Source of the DNA: Phycisphaerales bacterium
Lineage (GTDB): Bacteria; Planctomycetota; Phycisphaerae; Phycisphaerales; UBA1924
Assembly: GCA_020850415.1 (NCBI GenBank)
Contig: JADZER010000024.1
Location: 1 to 64,000 of the forward strand
Direction of reading: 5' to 3'
Length of the DNA: 64,000 bases
In this document: one piece after another, positions 1 to 8,851 of the stretch
How the letters are laid out: every line of letters starts with the position of its first letter
Position numbering within the stretch: position 1 is the stretch's first letter
Made by a program: the position numbers and the translations under genes
Notes under the pieces: model-generated
Told to the model about the DNA's origin: nothing
The model's database searches: none
What the model saw: the letters and a program-made list of their open reading frames with translations, nothing else

Positions 1-110
1 CGACAACTCCTACGACAACGATCCCGACGGCACCAACGACAACGATCCCGACGACACCAACAACCCCGACGATCCCGTCGATCCCGACTTCGCCAACGCG
101 CCCGACCTCC
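1..110. other. Asp/Asn/Pro-codon repeat at the window edge
   Basis: A degenerate short tandem repeat built on ACGACAACGATCCCGAC. Read in frame 2 it encodes DNDPDGTNDNDPDD-like sequence, as in acidic calcium-binding repeats. The frame stays open far past the region (to about 823), through a palindromic repeat and into the next gene, so a natural protein end is not visible. It could be the tail of an upstream secreted protein or a non-coding tandem repeat. Confidence 0.3.
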
Positions 111-154
111 GGCCCCCTCTCCCGCCCCCGGCGGGAGAGGGCTGGGGAGAGGGC
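111..154 (-). repeat. Palindromic intergenic repeat, copy A1
   Basis: A GC-rich palindrome whose core on the minus strand is CCCTCTCCCGCCGGGGGCGG followed by GAGAGGG. A second copy at 7073-7114, in the opposite orientation, differs at one position over about 43 bases. The form is that of a dispersed REP-type element. It is non-coding and can fold into a strong hairpin. Confidence 0.75.
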
Positions 155-213
155 TTCTCCTCTACTCCTTCTCCCACCCTCAACCCCTCTCACCACGCAG
201 CATCCCACCACCG

Positions 214-340
214 CACACCCACGGGTGCCGGGGTCAGAGCGCAGCGCAGCGAAGCGATGGCCCCGCGCCACGGCAACCCGCGCCCGCACACCCCCGGCTG
301 CCGCGGTCAGAGCGCAGCCCAGCGAAGCGACGCCCCCGCG
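214..340 (+). repeat. Two tandem copies of a 54-bp intergenic element
   Basis: Positions 214-267 and 287-340 are imperfect direct copies sharing GGTCAGAGCGCAGC and GCGAAGCGA blocks and ending in CCCCGCG. A related copy with the core GGGTGCCGGGGTC lies on the minus strand at about 7265-7309. No protein is supported here; the real gene starts at 405. Confidence 0.65.
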
Positions 341-404
341 ATGGCCCAACCCGCCCACCACCCCACCACCGACGGGATCCGGAACGACGCGCATCAAAGC
401 GCCC

Positions 405-1451
405 ATGACCAGAACTCCCCGATCAACCCCCCGCGCCTTGCTCGCGGCACTCACCTCCCTCCTCGCCCCGCCGCTGCTCGCCCAGTCCGAACCGCCCCAG
501 CCCGAACCACCTCAGCACCCCGCCCAACTCGACCTCCACGCCCCGAACCTCCGGATCAGCTCCCACCCGCTCGGCGTCACGCACGCCCAACTCCGCTGGG
601 CCGCCACGCCGGAGGGAGAAAGAGCGCTCCCGGCCTTCGCCCCCGCAACCCGCGCCGTCGAATCCGCGGCCGGCACCCCGCGCATCTGGCTGATCCTCGA
701 CCCCGACATCGCGACACGGGACGAGCTCACGCTCCCCGCCTGGCTCGATGGCCTGCCGCTCGAACGAGTGGTCGAACCCGCGCACACCGAGCAGACCCGG
801 GAGGCGATCGGCGCCTACCTTGACGAATGGCTCCTGCCCCACGCGCTCGCCGGCGCCGAATCGTGGGAGACCACGACCCTCCCCGCCATGCGCGAGCGCG
901 GACAGATGCTGCTCGACGCGCTCACCGGTGAATCACAGCTCCTCCCCCGGACGCTCGACGCCGTCGGCCTCCGCGCCGACCTCGGCACGCCCACCGTCGA
1001 GCTGGTCCGCCACGCGCCACCGCCCGGCGCGGTCACCTACCGCACGCCCCGCGGCCCGGTCTCGATCGTCGCCGAGGACGGCCTCGACGACGACACACTC
1101 CTCGAGGTCACCCTCCACGAGACGCTCCACGCCTTCGACAGCCTGGCGCCGGCGGATAACCAGAGCGTCCTCACCGACCTCCGCCGCGCCCTCACCGACC
1201 GCGGCCTCGCGCCCAACGACCCCGCGTTCCGAACGGTCTGGCACACACTCTTCTTCGTCCACGCCGCCGAGATGGTCCGACGCGACGGACGCCCCGGCTA
1301 CACCGACTACGCCGAGCGGGCCGGCATCTACGAGAAGTCCGGCCCCGCCGCCACGCTCATGCGCGAGCTCTGGCCCCGCGTCCTCGACGCCGAGCTGGGC
1401 CGCGCCGAGTTCGTCCGCCGCGTGGTCGAACAGGCGCCCGGCGCCGGCTGA
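405..1451 (+). CDS. Secreted protein with HExxH metallopeptidase-like motif
   Basis: A 348-residue exported protein. The ATG at 405 was chosen because a signal peptide follows directly (MTRTPRSTPRALLAALTSLL, cleavage probably near LLA-Q about residue 27) and the upstream frame is repeat DNA. HETLH at residues 238-242, preceded by a strand-like EVTL, has the form of a zincin HExxH zinc site, so a zinc-dependent peptidase or an inactive relative acting outside the cytoplasm is plausible. A third zinc ligand could not be assigned and the rest matches no family I recognise. It converges on the EF-G-like gene with a shared hairpin at 1473-1498. Confidence 0.7.
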   Translation: MTRTPRSTPRALLAALTSLLAPPLLAQSEPPQPEPPQHPAQLDLHAPNLRISSHPLGVTHAQLRWAATPEGERALPAFAPATRAVESAAGTPRIWLILDPDIATRDELTLPAWLDGLPLERVVEPAHTEQTREAIGAYLDEWLLPHALAGAESWETTTLPAMRERGQMLLDALTGESQLLPRTLDAVGLRADLGTPTVELVRHAPPPGAVTYRTPRGPVSIVAEDGLDDDTLLEVTLHETLHAFDSLAPADNQSVLTDLRRALTDRGLAPNDPAFRTVWHTLFFVHAAEMVRRDGRPGYTDYAERAGIYEKSGPAATLMRELWPRVLDAELGRAEFVRRVVEQAPGAG

Positions 1452-1472
1452 CCCCGCGCCTGCAAGAAGAAA

Positions 1473-1498
1473 GCGGGCCCGGAACATCCCGGGCCCGC
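1473..1498 (-). terminator. Hairpin between convergent genes, terminator for the EF-G-like gene
   Basis: Perfect 10-bp stem GCGGGCCCGG / CCGGGCCCGC with a 6-nt loop. Read leftward (minus strand) it is followed by TTTCTTCTTG, so it should end the EF-G-like transcript. On the plus strand there is no T tract. Confidence 0.7.
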
Positions 1499-1530
1499 AC
1501 GGTGAACCGATCGAACGCCGCCCCCCGGGC

Positions 1531-3588
1531 TCAGTCCTCTTCCTCGTGCGGCTTGTACGCCGCGACCACTTCCTGCTGGACATGCGGCGGGGTCTGCTCG
1601 TCGTGGCTGTAGTCCATCACATATGACCCCGACCCGCCCGTCATGCTCTTGAGCTCGTTGGAGTAGTTCTGCACCTCGCCCAGCGGCGCGGTCGCGCGGA
1701 TCACGCAGGTGTCCGACCCGAGCATCTCGGTGTCCTGCACCCGCCCCCGCTTCGTGGACATGTCGCCCGCGATATCGCCCATGTAGTCGCTGGGCACCGT
1801 CACCTCGAGCTCGACGAACGGCTCGAGCAGCACCGGGTTGGCCTTCCTGATCGCGTCGATGAACGCCCGCTTGCCGGCGGTGACAAAGGCGACTTCCTTG
1901 GAGTCCACGGGATGGTACTTGCCGTCGTACACCTCGACCTTGACGCCCGTGAGCGGGTAGCCCGCCACCGCGCCGTCGGAGAGCACCGAACGCACGCCCT
2001 TCTCGATCGCCGGCATGAACTGGCGCGGGATCGAACCGCCGACCGTCGCGTTGACAAACTCAAAGCCCGTCTCATGATCGTGCGGCAGGGGCTCGACCCG
2101 GAGCCACACCTCGCCGAACTGCCCGGCGCCGCCGGTCTGCTTCTTGTGCCGGTGATGCCCCTCGGCCTTGCCGGCGATGGTCTCCTTGTACGCGACCTTC
2201 GGCGGCGCGGTCTCGACCTCGATGCCGAAGCCGTGGTGCAGCTTCTCGAGGATCACCCGCAGGTGAAGCTCGCCCAGGCCACGCAGCACCGACTGCTTCG
2301 TCGCCATCACCCGCTCGAACTTGAAGCACGGGTCCTCCGCCATCAGCTTGGCGACGGCCGGCCCGAACTTCGACTCGTCCTTGTGGTTCTTGAGCTCGAC
2401 CGACAGGCCGTACATCGGCTTGGGCAGCGGGAGCGGCTTGAGCCGCAGGCCGTCGAGGTCGTGGCTCTGGTGGAGCACGCTGTCGAAGCCGACCTCGTCG
2501 ATCTTGGCGACCACGCCGATCTCGCCCGGGCCCAGCTCCTCGACCTCGGCGTTGTCCTTGCCCTGGGGGCGCAGCAGGTGGGCGATGCGCAGCGCCTTCT
2601 TCTCGTCGCCGATGTGGAGGTCGCCCTTGCTCCGCATCGTGCCCTGGTGGACCTTGAAGTACCCGAGCTTGCCCACGAACGGGTCGCTGGCCACGCTGAA
2701 CACATGCGCGAGGGTGGGCTTGGCCGGGTCGGGCTCGGCCCGGAACTCCCCGCCCGTCGGGGTGATAAAGGTGCGCGGGTTGCCCTCCAGCGGGTTGGGC
2801 AGCAGCGAGGCGAAGATGTGCAGCAGCTGATCGATCCCCGCCCCCGTCTTGGCGCTCACATAGCAGATCGGCACCAGGTGCCCCTCGCGGAGTGCCTGCT
2901 CGAAGGCGTCGTGCACCTCATGCGGCTCCAACGCGTCGGGGTCGCCGACCTCGAGGTACTGGCTCATCAGGTTCTCACGCACCTCGACGACCTGCTCCAC
3001 GATCGCCGTGTGCGCGTCCGCCACGCTCGAGAACTCCGTCTCCGCCCCGTCCTCGTGCGCATCGAAGACATTCAGCACCCGCTCACGCCCCTGCGCCGGC
3101 AGGTTGATCGGCACGCAGATCGCCCCCAGCGACTCCCGGATCCGGTCGGTCAGGACCTCCAGGTCGATCTGCGACTCGTCGATCTTGTTGACGATGATCA
3201 GCCGGGGCAGGTTGCGCTCCCCCGCGACCGCGAACAGACGACGCGTCGTCGTCTCCACCCCGCGACCCGCGTCGATGACCAGACCGACGGTCTCCGCCGC
3301 CGGGAACGACGCGATCGCGTGCCCGAGGAAATCAGACAGGCCCGGCGTGTCGATGATGTTGACCCAGTGCCCCTCGTGCTCGAAATGCATCACGCTCGGA
3401 CGCAGCGAGTGACGGTGGTCCTTCTCCTCCTGGGTCCAGTCGCTGACGGTGTTCCCGTCCTCGACGCTGCCCATGCGGTTGATCGCGCCGGTGGCGAAGA
3501 GAAGACGCTCGGTCAGCGTCGTCTTCCCGCCACCGGCGATACCAGCCAGGACGATGTTTCTGATGTCCGCGGGATTCCGGATAGACAT
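1531..3588 (-). CDS. Elongation factor G-like translational GTPase (EF-G2 type)
   Basis: A 685-residue protein of full EF-G length. GTPase motifs are visible: P-loop GIAGGGKT (residues 16-23), DTPG (80-83) and NKID (134-137), followed by the EF-G domain II-V region. The switch I segment reads SDWTQEEKDHRHSLRPSV in place of the canonical RGIT stretch, as in the EF-G2-like paralogue family and not the housekeeping FusA. Members are ribosome-associated GTPases of uncertain role. The ATG at 3588 is the only start leading directly into the P-loop region. No str-operon genes (rpsL, rpsG, tuf) are nearby, which supports a second, specialised copy. Confidence 0.9.
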   Translation of the reverse strand: MSIRNPADIRNIVLAGIAGGGKTTLTERLLFATGAINRMGSVEDGNTVSDWTQEEKDHRHSLRPSVMHFEHEGHWVNIIDTPGLSDFLGHAIASFPAAETVGLVIDAGRGVETTTRRLFAVAGERNLPRLIIVNKIDESQIDLEVLTDRIRESLGAICVPINLPAQGRERVLNVFDAHEDGAETEFSSVADAHTAIVEQVVEVRENLMSQYLEVGDPDALEPHEVHDAFEQALREGHLVPICYVSAKTGAGIDQLLHIFASLLPNPLEGNPRTFITPTGGEFRAEPDPAKPTLAHVFSVASDPFVGKLGYFKVHQGTMRSKGDLHIGDEKKALRIAHLLRPQGKDNAEVEELGPGEIGVVAKIDEVGFDSVLHQSHDLDGLRLKPLPLPKPMYGLSVELKNHKDESKFGPAVAKLMAEDPCFKFERVMATKQSVLRGLGELHLRVILEKLHHGFGIEVETAPPKVAYKETIAGKAEGHHRHKKQTGGAGQFGEVWLRVEPLPHDHETGFEFVNATVGGSIPRQFMPAIEKGVRSVLSDGAVAGYPLTGVKVEVYDGKYHPVDSKEVAFVTAGKRAFIDAIRKANPVLLEPFVELEVTVPSDYMGDIAGDMSTKRGRVQDTEMLGSDTCVIRATAPLGEVQNYSNELKSMTGGSGSYVMDYSHDEQTPPHVQQEVVAAYKPHEEED

Positions 3589-3883
3589 GGGCGAAAACCT
3601 CCACCCCGCGGGGCGGAGTGTCACGACCCCGGCGGGAACACGCGTGCTGCGGCGTCGGCGAACGGGCATGCACCCGCCGACGCCAGGGGACAAACCGGGC
3701 TCGTGCGGGGCCCGCGGGCCCCACCGGGCCCGGAGGCCCTCGAGCCTCCCCAGACCGGGGAGTCTAGCGGTTTCTACACGCCGCCGGGAGCCCAACTGAC
3801 CATCCCTTTACGCCGGCCTTCAAGTGGTTGCCCGGGGGTTGGGGCCGACCGCGCCGAGACCGCCCGGGTATCGTGGCGCACCC

Positions 3884-4258
3884 ATGGACTCGCCCCGCCT
3901 GAAGCGCATCTACGACCCGCCCGACAGGGCCGACGGCCACCGGGTGCTGGTCGATCGGCTCTGGCCGCGGGGGGTATCCAAGGCGGATGCCAGCCTGGCC
4001 GAGTGGGCCAAGGACGCGGCCCCGACCGACGCGCTCCGCAAGTGGTACCACGCCGGCGCCGGCGACTGGCCCGAGTTCCGCCGGCGCTACCTGCGCGAGC
4101 TGGCCCAGAACCCCGGCGCGACCGACGCCCTGCTGGCCCGGCTGCGGGCCGGCGAGACCGTCACCCTGCTCTACGCCTCCCGCGACGAGTCGCAGAACCA
4201 CGCGCTGGTGCTCGCCGAGCACCTCCGGGACAAGCTCTCGGCGCGGGAGAGAGCCTGA
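3884..4258 (+). CDS. DUF488 family protein
   Basis: A 124-residue protein with the family's characteristic N-terminal part: RIYD near residues 8-11 and the VDRLWPRGVSK block soon after, then EWAKDAAPT and a C-terminal TLLYASRDESQNHA segment. DUF488/YeaO proteins are small, cytoplasmic and of unknown function. The ATG at 3884 follows a TATCGT hexamer by 9 nt and has no Shine-Dalgarno, which suggests a leaderless message. The gene ends 28 nt before gltX, but gltX has its own TACCGT hexamer. Confidence 0.85.
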   Translation: MDSPRLKRIYDPPDRADGHRVLVDRLWPRGVSKADASLAEWAKDAAPTDALRKWYHAGAGDWPEFRRRYLRELAQNPGATDALLARLRAGETVTLLYASRDESQNHALVLAEHLRDKLSARERA

Positions 4259-4286
4259 CCCGGCGCCCGCGCTACCGTTGCTCGCC

Positions 4287-5984
4287 ATGCCAGACGCCCC
4301 TGTTATCACGCGCTTCGCCCCCTCCCCCACCGGCCACCTCCACATCGGCGGCGTGCGCACCGCTCTCTTCTGCTGGGCCTTCGCCCGCGGGCACGGGGGG
4401 CGGTTCGTGCTGCGGATCGAGGACACCGACCAGAAGCGGTCGAGCGAGGACGCCGCACGGGGGATCCTGGAGGACCTTGCCTGGCTGGGGATCGGCTGGG
4501 ACGACGGGCCGGAGCTGGGCGGGATCGGCGGCGACGCGCGGGGCATCGGCCCCTACTACCAGGCCCAGCGCCTGGAAATCTACCAGCGCTTCCTCGACCG
4601 GATGCTCGAGACCGGGCTGGCGTACCCGGCGTTCGAGACCGGCGACGAGCTGGCGGCGATGCGTGCCGCGGCGCAGGGGCGCAAGGAGACCTTCTGCTAC
4701 CGCCGGCGCGCCGACTACGACCGGGGCGCCGCGCTGGCGGAGATGCGCCGGCGCGAGGCGGCGGGCGAGCCGTTCGTGGTGCGGTTCAGGATGCCGGGCG
4801 AGCCGGTCCGCGTCGCGGACACGGTGCTGGGCGACATCGACTTCGACGAGCAGCACACCGACGATTTCGTCCTCCGCAAGGCCGACGGGTACCCGACCTA
4901 CCACTTCGCGGTCGTGATCGACGACGAGCTGATGGGCGTGACGCATGTGCTGCGCGGCCAGGAGCACCTGAACAACACGCCCCGCCATGTGGCGCTGCAG
5001 CACGCGCTGACCCACGAGGACGGGACCCCGTTCCGCACGCCGGTGTACGCCCACCTGCCGCTGATCTTCAACTCGGATGGGTCGAAGATGAGCAAGCGCG
5101 ACAAGGACAAGGCGGTGCGCAGGGTCGCGCTGGCCGATGACAGCTCGAAGGGCGTCGCGGCGGACTTGGTCGGGCGGGGCGAGTTCGACGCGTGGCAGGC
5201 GGACAAGACCCGCCAGCTGCCGCCGGAGAAGCTGCACGCGCTGGCGGTGGTGTTCAGCCTGGAGCTGCCGGAGATCGATGTCGAGGACTTCAGGCGGAGC
5301 GGGTATCTGCCGCCGGTCTTGTGCAACTACCTCGCCCTCCTGGGCTGGAACCCTGGGATGAAGAACGCGGACGGGACCGACCTGGACCGTTTCGACATGG
5401 CGTTCCTGTGCGAGCACTTCGCGATCGAGCGCATCGGGAAGAGCAACAGCAAGTTCGACCGCGACAAGCTCGCGGCGTTCAACCAGAGCGCGATCGCCGC
5501 GATGGCGCCGGGCGACTTCGCGGGCGTGCTCCGCGCGTGGTGCGAGCGGTACGACGCGGGGCTGCTGACCGAGCTAGGGGACCGGTTCGGGCTGGGCGCG
5601 GCGGCGATCCAGCCGCGGGTGAAGACCCTCAGCCAGTGCCGCGAGCCGATCGCGTTCGCGCTGATCGCCGACGAGGCGGTGGTGTTCGACGAGCAGGCGG
5701 TGAAGAAGGCGCTGCACAAGGGCGAGCCCAGCGGGCTGGCGGTGCTGGCCGACTTCCGCGACACGCTCGCGGGCGTGGACCCGTTTGAGCCGGCGCCGAT
5801 CGAGGAAGCGGTCAAGGCCTTCTGCGAGGGCCGCGGGCTGGGGATGGGCAAGATCGCCCAGCCGCTGCGCGTCGCGGTGACCGGCGGCACGGTGAGCCCG
5901 GGGCTGGGCGACACGCTGGCGCTGGTGGGGAAGAGCGGCGTGCTGGCGCGGATCGATCGGTGCTTGCGGGAGTGCGCGGGGTAG
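4287..5984 (+). CDS. gltX: Glutamyl-tRNA synthetase
   Basis: A 565-residue class I aminoacyl-tRNA synthetase that charges tRNA-Glu. The catalytic signatures are clear: PSPTGHLHIGG (residues 13-22, HIGH motif), the RIEDTDQKRS strand near residues 50-60, and KMSKR at 267-271. It is longer than the usual 470-500 residues because about 55 extra residues separate KMSKR from the GYLPP..NYLALLGW segment, where ordinary enzymes have about 12. The start at 4287 gives the normal distance to the HIGH motif; TACCGT lies 8 nt upstream with no Shine-Dalgarno. It is probably the discriminating or a non-discriminating enzyme; this cannot be told from sequence alone. Confidence 0.95.
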   Translation: MPDAPVITRFAPSPTGHLHIGGVRTALFCWAFARGHGGRFVLRIEDTDQKRSSEDAARGILEDLAWLGIGWDDGPELGGIGGDARGIGPYYQAQRLEIYQRFLDRMLETGLAYPAFETGDELAAMRAAAQGRKETFCYRRRADYDRGAALAEMRRREAAGEPFVVRFRMPGEPVRVADTVLGDIDFDEQHTDDFVLRKADGYPTYHFAVVIDDELMGVTHVLRGQEHLNNTPRHVALQHALTHEDGTPFRTPVYAHLPLIFNSDGSKMSKRDKDKAVRRVALADDSSKGVAADLVGRGEFDAWQADKTRQLPPEKLHALAVVFSLELPEIDVEDFRRSGYLPPVLCNYLALLGWNPGMKNADGTDLDRFDMAFLCEHFAIERIGKSNSKFDRDKLAAFNQSAIAAMAPGDFAGVLRAWCERYDAGLLTELGDRFGLGAAAIQPRVKTLSQCREPIAFALIADEAVVFDEQAVKKALHKGEPSGLAVLADFRDTLAGVDPFEPAPIEEAVKAFCEGRGLGMGKIAQPLRVAVTGGTVSPGLGDTLALVGKSGVLARIDRCLRECAG

Positions 5985-6007
5985 GGGAGCGGTGTTAGAC
6001 TCCGAGC

Positions 6008-6967
6008 ATGGGGAACGACCCGCAACATCCCACGATCCGCGACGGCGGCGGGATTGAGCGGCCGCTGTGGGGATTCCCCAAGACGGCGCGGGGTGTGCCC
6101 GCCGATTCACCGCTCTCCGCGGCCGAGCAGTATCAGATCGAGGCCGCGCTCGGCGTGCACATGCTCGCCCGCACGCCGATGCCCGATCCTGTGTGGCAAC
6201 GGGTGGCTCTGGCGGCGATCTCCCTGGGCACGGTGTTTGGGTTGCATGCCGCGGCGCCGGCGGTTGGGTATCGCGGGCTGATGCATGTGTTCGCGTTCTT
6301 CCTGATCGGCGGCATGTTCTGGAGATCGGTCGACATGCTGCGTGCGGGCATGCTCTGGATCGCGTCGGTCTCAACGGTGGTGGTCGTCTTCGAGGCGGGC
6401 GGCGATGACGCAGGTCTCACGATGCCGCTGCTGGCCGTGGCGGCTATCAGCTTCGCCGGGGGGTTTGCGCCGCTGCGCTTCTGGTGCGGTTTGTGCAAAG
6501 CTCGGGCGATGCGCGACATCCACCCGGTCGCGGTCTGGCGGGAGATGCTCGTCCGGGACCGCTGCCCGTCCTGCGCGCACCCCGTGCACGCGGTGAGCAC
6601 GGAGACGCGGGCGTGGCTCGCCTGCGATCACTGCTCGGCGCTCTGGCGGGCGCCGGGGTACGGCGTGCCGACAACGCCCCTGACGCCCGACCGCTGCCCG
6701 AAGTGCCGGTACAGCCTGCGCGGGCTGCCGACAGGAAGCGACCTGACGATCCGGTGTCCGGAGTGCGGCGCGACGGTCCCGGGTGCGCCGAGCACGGGCC
6801 GCGTGGTGCGCGACGAGACAGGCTCGGTGCGTTGCTGGGGGTGCGGGCGGGGGCTGGGTGGGCTGCCCATCGCGTATGGAGATCGGGTGCGGTGCCCGGA
6901 TTGCGGCCAGTGGCGGAGCGGGCTGACGGCGGGGGATGTGGGCGAGGCGGCGGGGGCGGGGGGGTAG
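6008..6967 (+). CDS. Membrane protein with three zinc ribbons
   Basis: A 319-residue protein. The N-terminal half has hydrophobic segments at about residues 64-80, 88-104, 112-126 and 138-156. The C-terminal half carries three Cys4 ribbons: CPSC...CDHC, CPKCRYSLRGLP...CPECG, and CWGCGRGLGGLP...CPDCG. The CPxCxYxLRGLP form recurs in other genes of this window (20882, 28519) and I take it as typical of this lineage. The function is unknown; metal-binding cytoplasmic tails on a membrane anchor suggest a sensor or scaffold. The ATG follows TAGACT (5996-6001) by 6 nt, so the message is probably leaderless. Confidence 0.75.
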   Translation: MGNDPQHPTIRDGGGIERPLWGFPKTARGVPADSPLSAAEQYQIEAALGVHMLARTPMPDPVWQRVALAAISLGTVFGLHAAAPAVGYRGLMHVFAFFLIGGMFWRSVDMLRAGMLWIASVSTVVVVFEAGGDDAGLTMPLLAVAAISFAGGFAPLRFWCGLCKARAMRDIHPVAVWREMLVRDRCPSCAHPVHAVSTETRAWLACDHCSALWRAPGYGVPTTPLTPDRCPKCRYSLRGLPTGSDLTIRCPECGATVPGAPSTGRVVRDETGSVRCWGCGRGLGGLPIAYGDRVRCPDCGQWRSGLTAGDVGEAAGAGG

Positions 6968-7072
6968 CTTGTTGGGTCGGGGAAGGGCGAGCGCGATGGC
7001 GTGAACTTCGGGCGTGGTTGACATGCTTGCGCCGCTGGCACGGTCGAGCGTTGAAGAAGAGGGAGGGGAAGA

Positions 7073-7114
7073 GCCCTCTCCCCAACCCTCTCCCGCCGGG
7101 GGCGGGAGAGGGGG
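7073..7114 (+). repeat. Palindromic intergenic repeat, copy A2
   Basis: Second copy of the element at 111-154, in the opposite orientation: GCCCTCTCCCC then the CCCTCTCCCGCC/GGCGGGAGAGGG palindrome. The two copies differ at one base over about 43. It lies in the 374-bp gap between convergent genes ending at 6967 and 7342. Confidence 0.75.
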
Positions 7115-7152
7115 CAGGAGGCAGGTGCGCTCGGTGCGCCGCACACTGTCGC

Positions 7153-7338
7153 AAGTTCACAGTGTTGGATGGCACGCCACGCTGCGGGCTTTGGGGCTGA
7201 TGCGGAGGGCTCGGGCGCCGTGGTGTGAGCGGGTCTTTGAGCGGAGGCCACGACTTGGGCAACCCGCGGGGCCTTCACTCCACTTCGTTCCGCTCAGACC
7301 CCGGCACCCACCCGGAAGTTCACGGCGTTGGGTGGCAC
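7153..7338. repeat. Composite repeat region in a non-coding gap
   Basis: Two imperfect 22-bp direct copies of AAGTTCACRGYGTTGGRTGG (7153-7175 and 7316-7338) flank a minus-strand relative of the 54-bp element of 214-340 (7265-7309). The gap 6968-7341 holds no supportable gene. The same two repeat families occur together at the left edge of the window. Confidence 0.5.
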
Positions 7339-7341
7339 TGT

Positions 7342-8667
7342 TCAGGTTTCTTGGCGTTTTTCCATGCGGCCGAGGATGATGCCGACGACGGCCCAGACGC
7401 AGGCGGCGGGGATGGCGACCCAGGCGAGGGGGATGGCGGCGAGGGCGAGCCACTTGGGGACCCAGGCGGCGAGCTGGTCACCGCCGCGGTAGATGAAGGT
7501 GTCGATGAAGGCTTTGGACTTGTACTTGGCGTCGGGGCCGAGGGGGGCGAAGAGCATCTCTCGGACGGGCCGGGCGACGGCGTAGTGCAGGCTTCGCCGG
7601 GCGACCTGGAAGACGACGATCATGGCGACGACGGGCGCGAGCCAGAGGCCGACGAAGCCGAGGAGCACGACAGTGGGCAGGAGGGCGAGGGTGACGCCGA
7701 CGCCGAGCCAGCGGACGAGCCGGGCGGTGAGGAAGGCCTGGAGCAGGAGTGTCGCGATATTGGAGAGGAGGTCGATGAGGGCGAAGGTCTGGGTGCGTTT
7801 GGCCTCGTCGGCGATCGCCTCGTCGATGATGCGGCCCTGCTCCATGTAGAGGAAGGTGGCGGTGATGGTGGTGATGAGGAGATAGAGGGCGATCATGAGC
7901 ATGTAGCGCGAGCCGACGATGAGTCGGAGGCCTTCGAGGACCTTCGGCGAGGGTTCGCGGTGCGCGGGCGCGTCGGTCGCCGCATCCCTCCGCTCGTCGA
8001 GCCGGTCGCGCTGGGTCCGCGCCAGCGCCGACATCGCCTGGGTCGCGACCTCGAGGAGCAGGATCGAGCCGACCATCATGTACGCCGGCGGGACATGCTC
8101 GGCGAGGGTCCAGACGAGCCCGGCGCCCATGATCGCGCCGATGGTGCCGCCGACGCCGACGACGCCGAAGAGGCGTTTGGTCTGGGCGGGTCGGAAGACA
8201 TCGGCCAGAAACGCCCAGAACACCGAGACCACGAACAGGTTGAACACGCTGAGCCAGACATAGAAGCAGTAGCCGACCCAGACGCGTTTGCCCTCGGGCA
8301 CGAGGAACAGCAGCCCCACGAACACCAAGAGGTTGAGCCCGAAGAACCGGTGGGCCAGCGGGATGAACCTGTGACGGGGCCAGCGCGACGCGACCCATGC
8401 GAAGAGCAGGTTCGCCGGGATCATGGCGAGGAGGGTGGCGGAGAACAGCCAGGGGAGGTTGTCCCAGCCGCGGGCGATGCCCATGGTCTCGCGGATGGGC
8501 CGGAGCATGTAGTAGGACATGAGGAGGCTGAAGAAGTAGACCCAGGCGAGGACGAGGGCCTTCCACTCCCCGGGCTCGACATTGACGGTTCGGCGGCTGA
8601 GCCACGCCATGGCGGCTGGCCGGGGGCGGTCGGTGGGCGCGGGGTGGTCGGGGCGTTCGTCGGGCAC
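7342..8667 (-). CDS. ATP/ADP-antiporter-like (MFS-fold) membrane transporter
   Basis: A 441-residue polytopic membrane protein with about 11-12 hydrophobic segments. The segment SYYMLRPIRETMG early in the protein and the FNLFVVSVFWAFLADVFRPAQTKRLFG region are typical of bacterial proteins related to the NTP/NDP antiporter (Tlc) branch of the major-facilitator fold. The substrate is unknown; free-living bacteria carry such homologues that need not exchange nucleotides. The start is a GTG at 8667 with GGAG about 7 nt upstream and a possible -10 TACCCT at 8686-8691, so this gene is leadered. A charged linker at about residues 215-240 separates the two halves. Confidence 0.8.
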   Translation of the reverse strand: MPDERPDHPAPTDRPRPAAMAWLSRRTVNVEPGEWKALVLAWVYFFSLLMSYYMLRPIRETMGIARGWDNLPWLFSATLLAMIPANLLFAWVASRWPRHRFIPLAHRFFGLNLLVFVGLLFLVPEGKRVWVGYCFYVWLSVFNLFVVSVFWAFLADVFRPAQTKRLFGVVGVGGTIGAIMGAGLVWTLAEHVPPAYMMVGSILLLEVATQAMSALARTQRDRLDERRDAATDAPAHREPSPKVLEGLRLIVGSRYMLMIALYLLITTITATFLYMEQGRIIDEAIADEAKRTQTFALIDLLSNIATLLLQAFLTARLVRWLGVGVTLALLPTVVLLGFVGLWLAPVVAMIVVFQVARRSLHYAVARPVREMLFAPLGPDAKYKSKAFIDTFIYRGGDQLAAWVPKWLALAAIPLAWVAIPAACVWAVVGIILGRMEKRQET

Positions 8668-8851
8668 GGCGTTCTCCGGGCCGAGAGGGTACCCTGAAGT
8701 CGTGTTTGGGTTGCGTCAACCCCCGGATTTGGGGGGTTCCGGCAACCGGGCCGGCGCGGCCGGGTAGACAATCCAATCACCACGCACGCGGCGGGGTTCC
8801 CGCCGCCAGACCGGGCCGGGGCTGCCCCCCGCGCGCCCATTGGAGACCACG

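Noticed and set aside
1912..4917. A long plus-strand open frame opposite the EF-G-like gene, running on into gltX
   Set aside because: It is an antisense frame caused by high GC; composition is Arg/His/Asp-rich, it crosses three genes and it has no family match. The minus-strand GTPase motifs are decisive.
7225..8697. Plus-strand open frame rich in Gly, Asp and Glu
   Set aside because: Antisense of the ATP/ADP-antiporter-like gene; low-complexity composition without domains.
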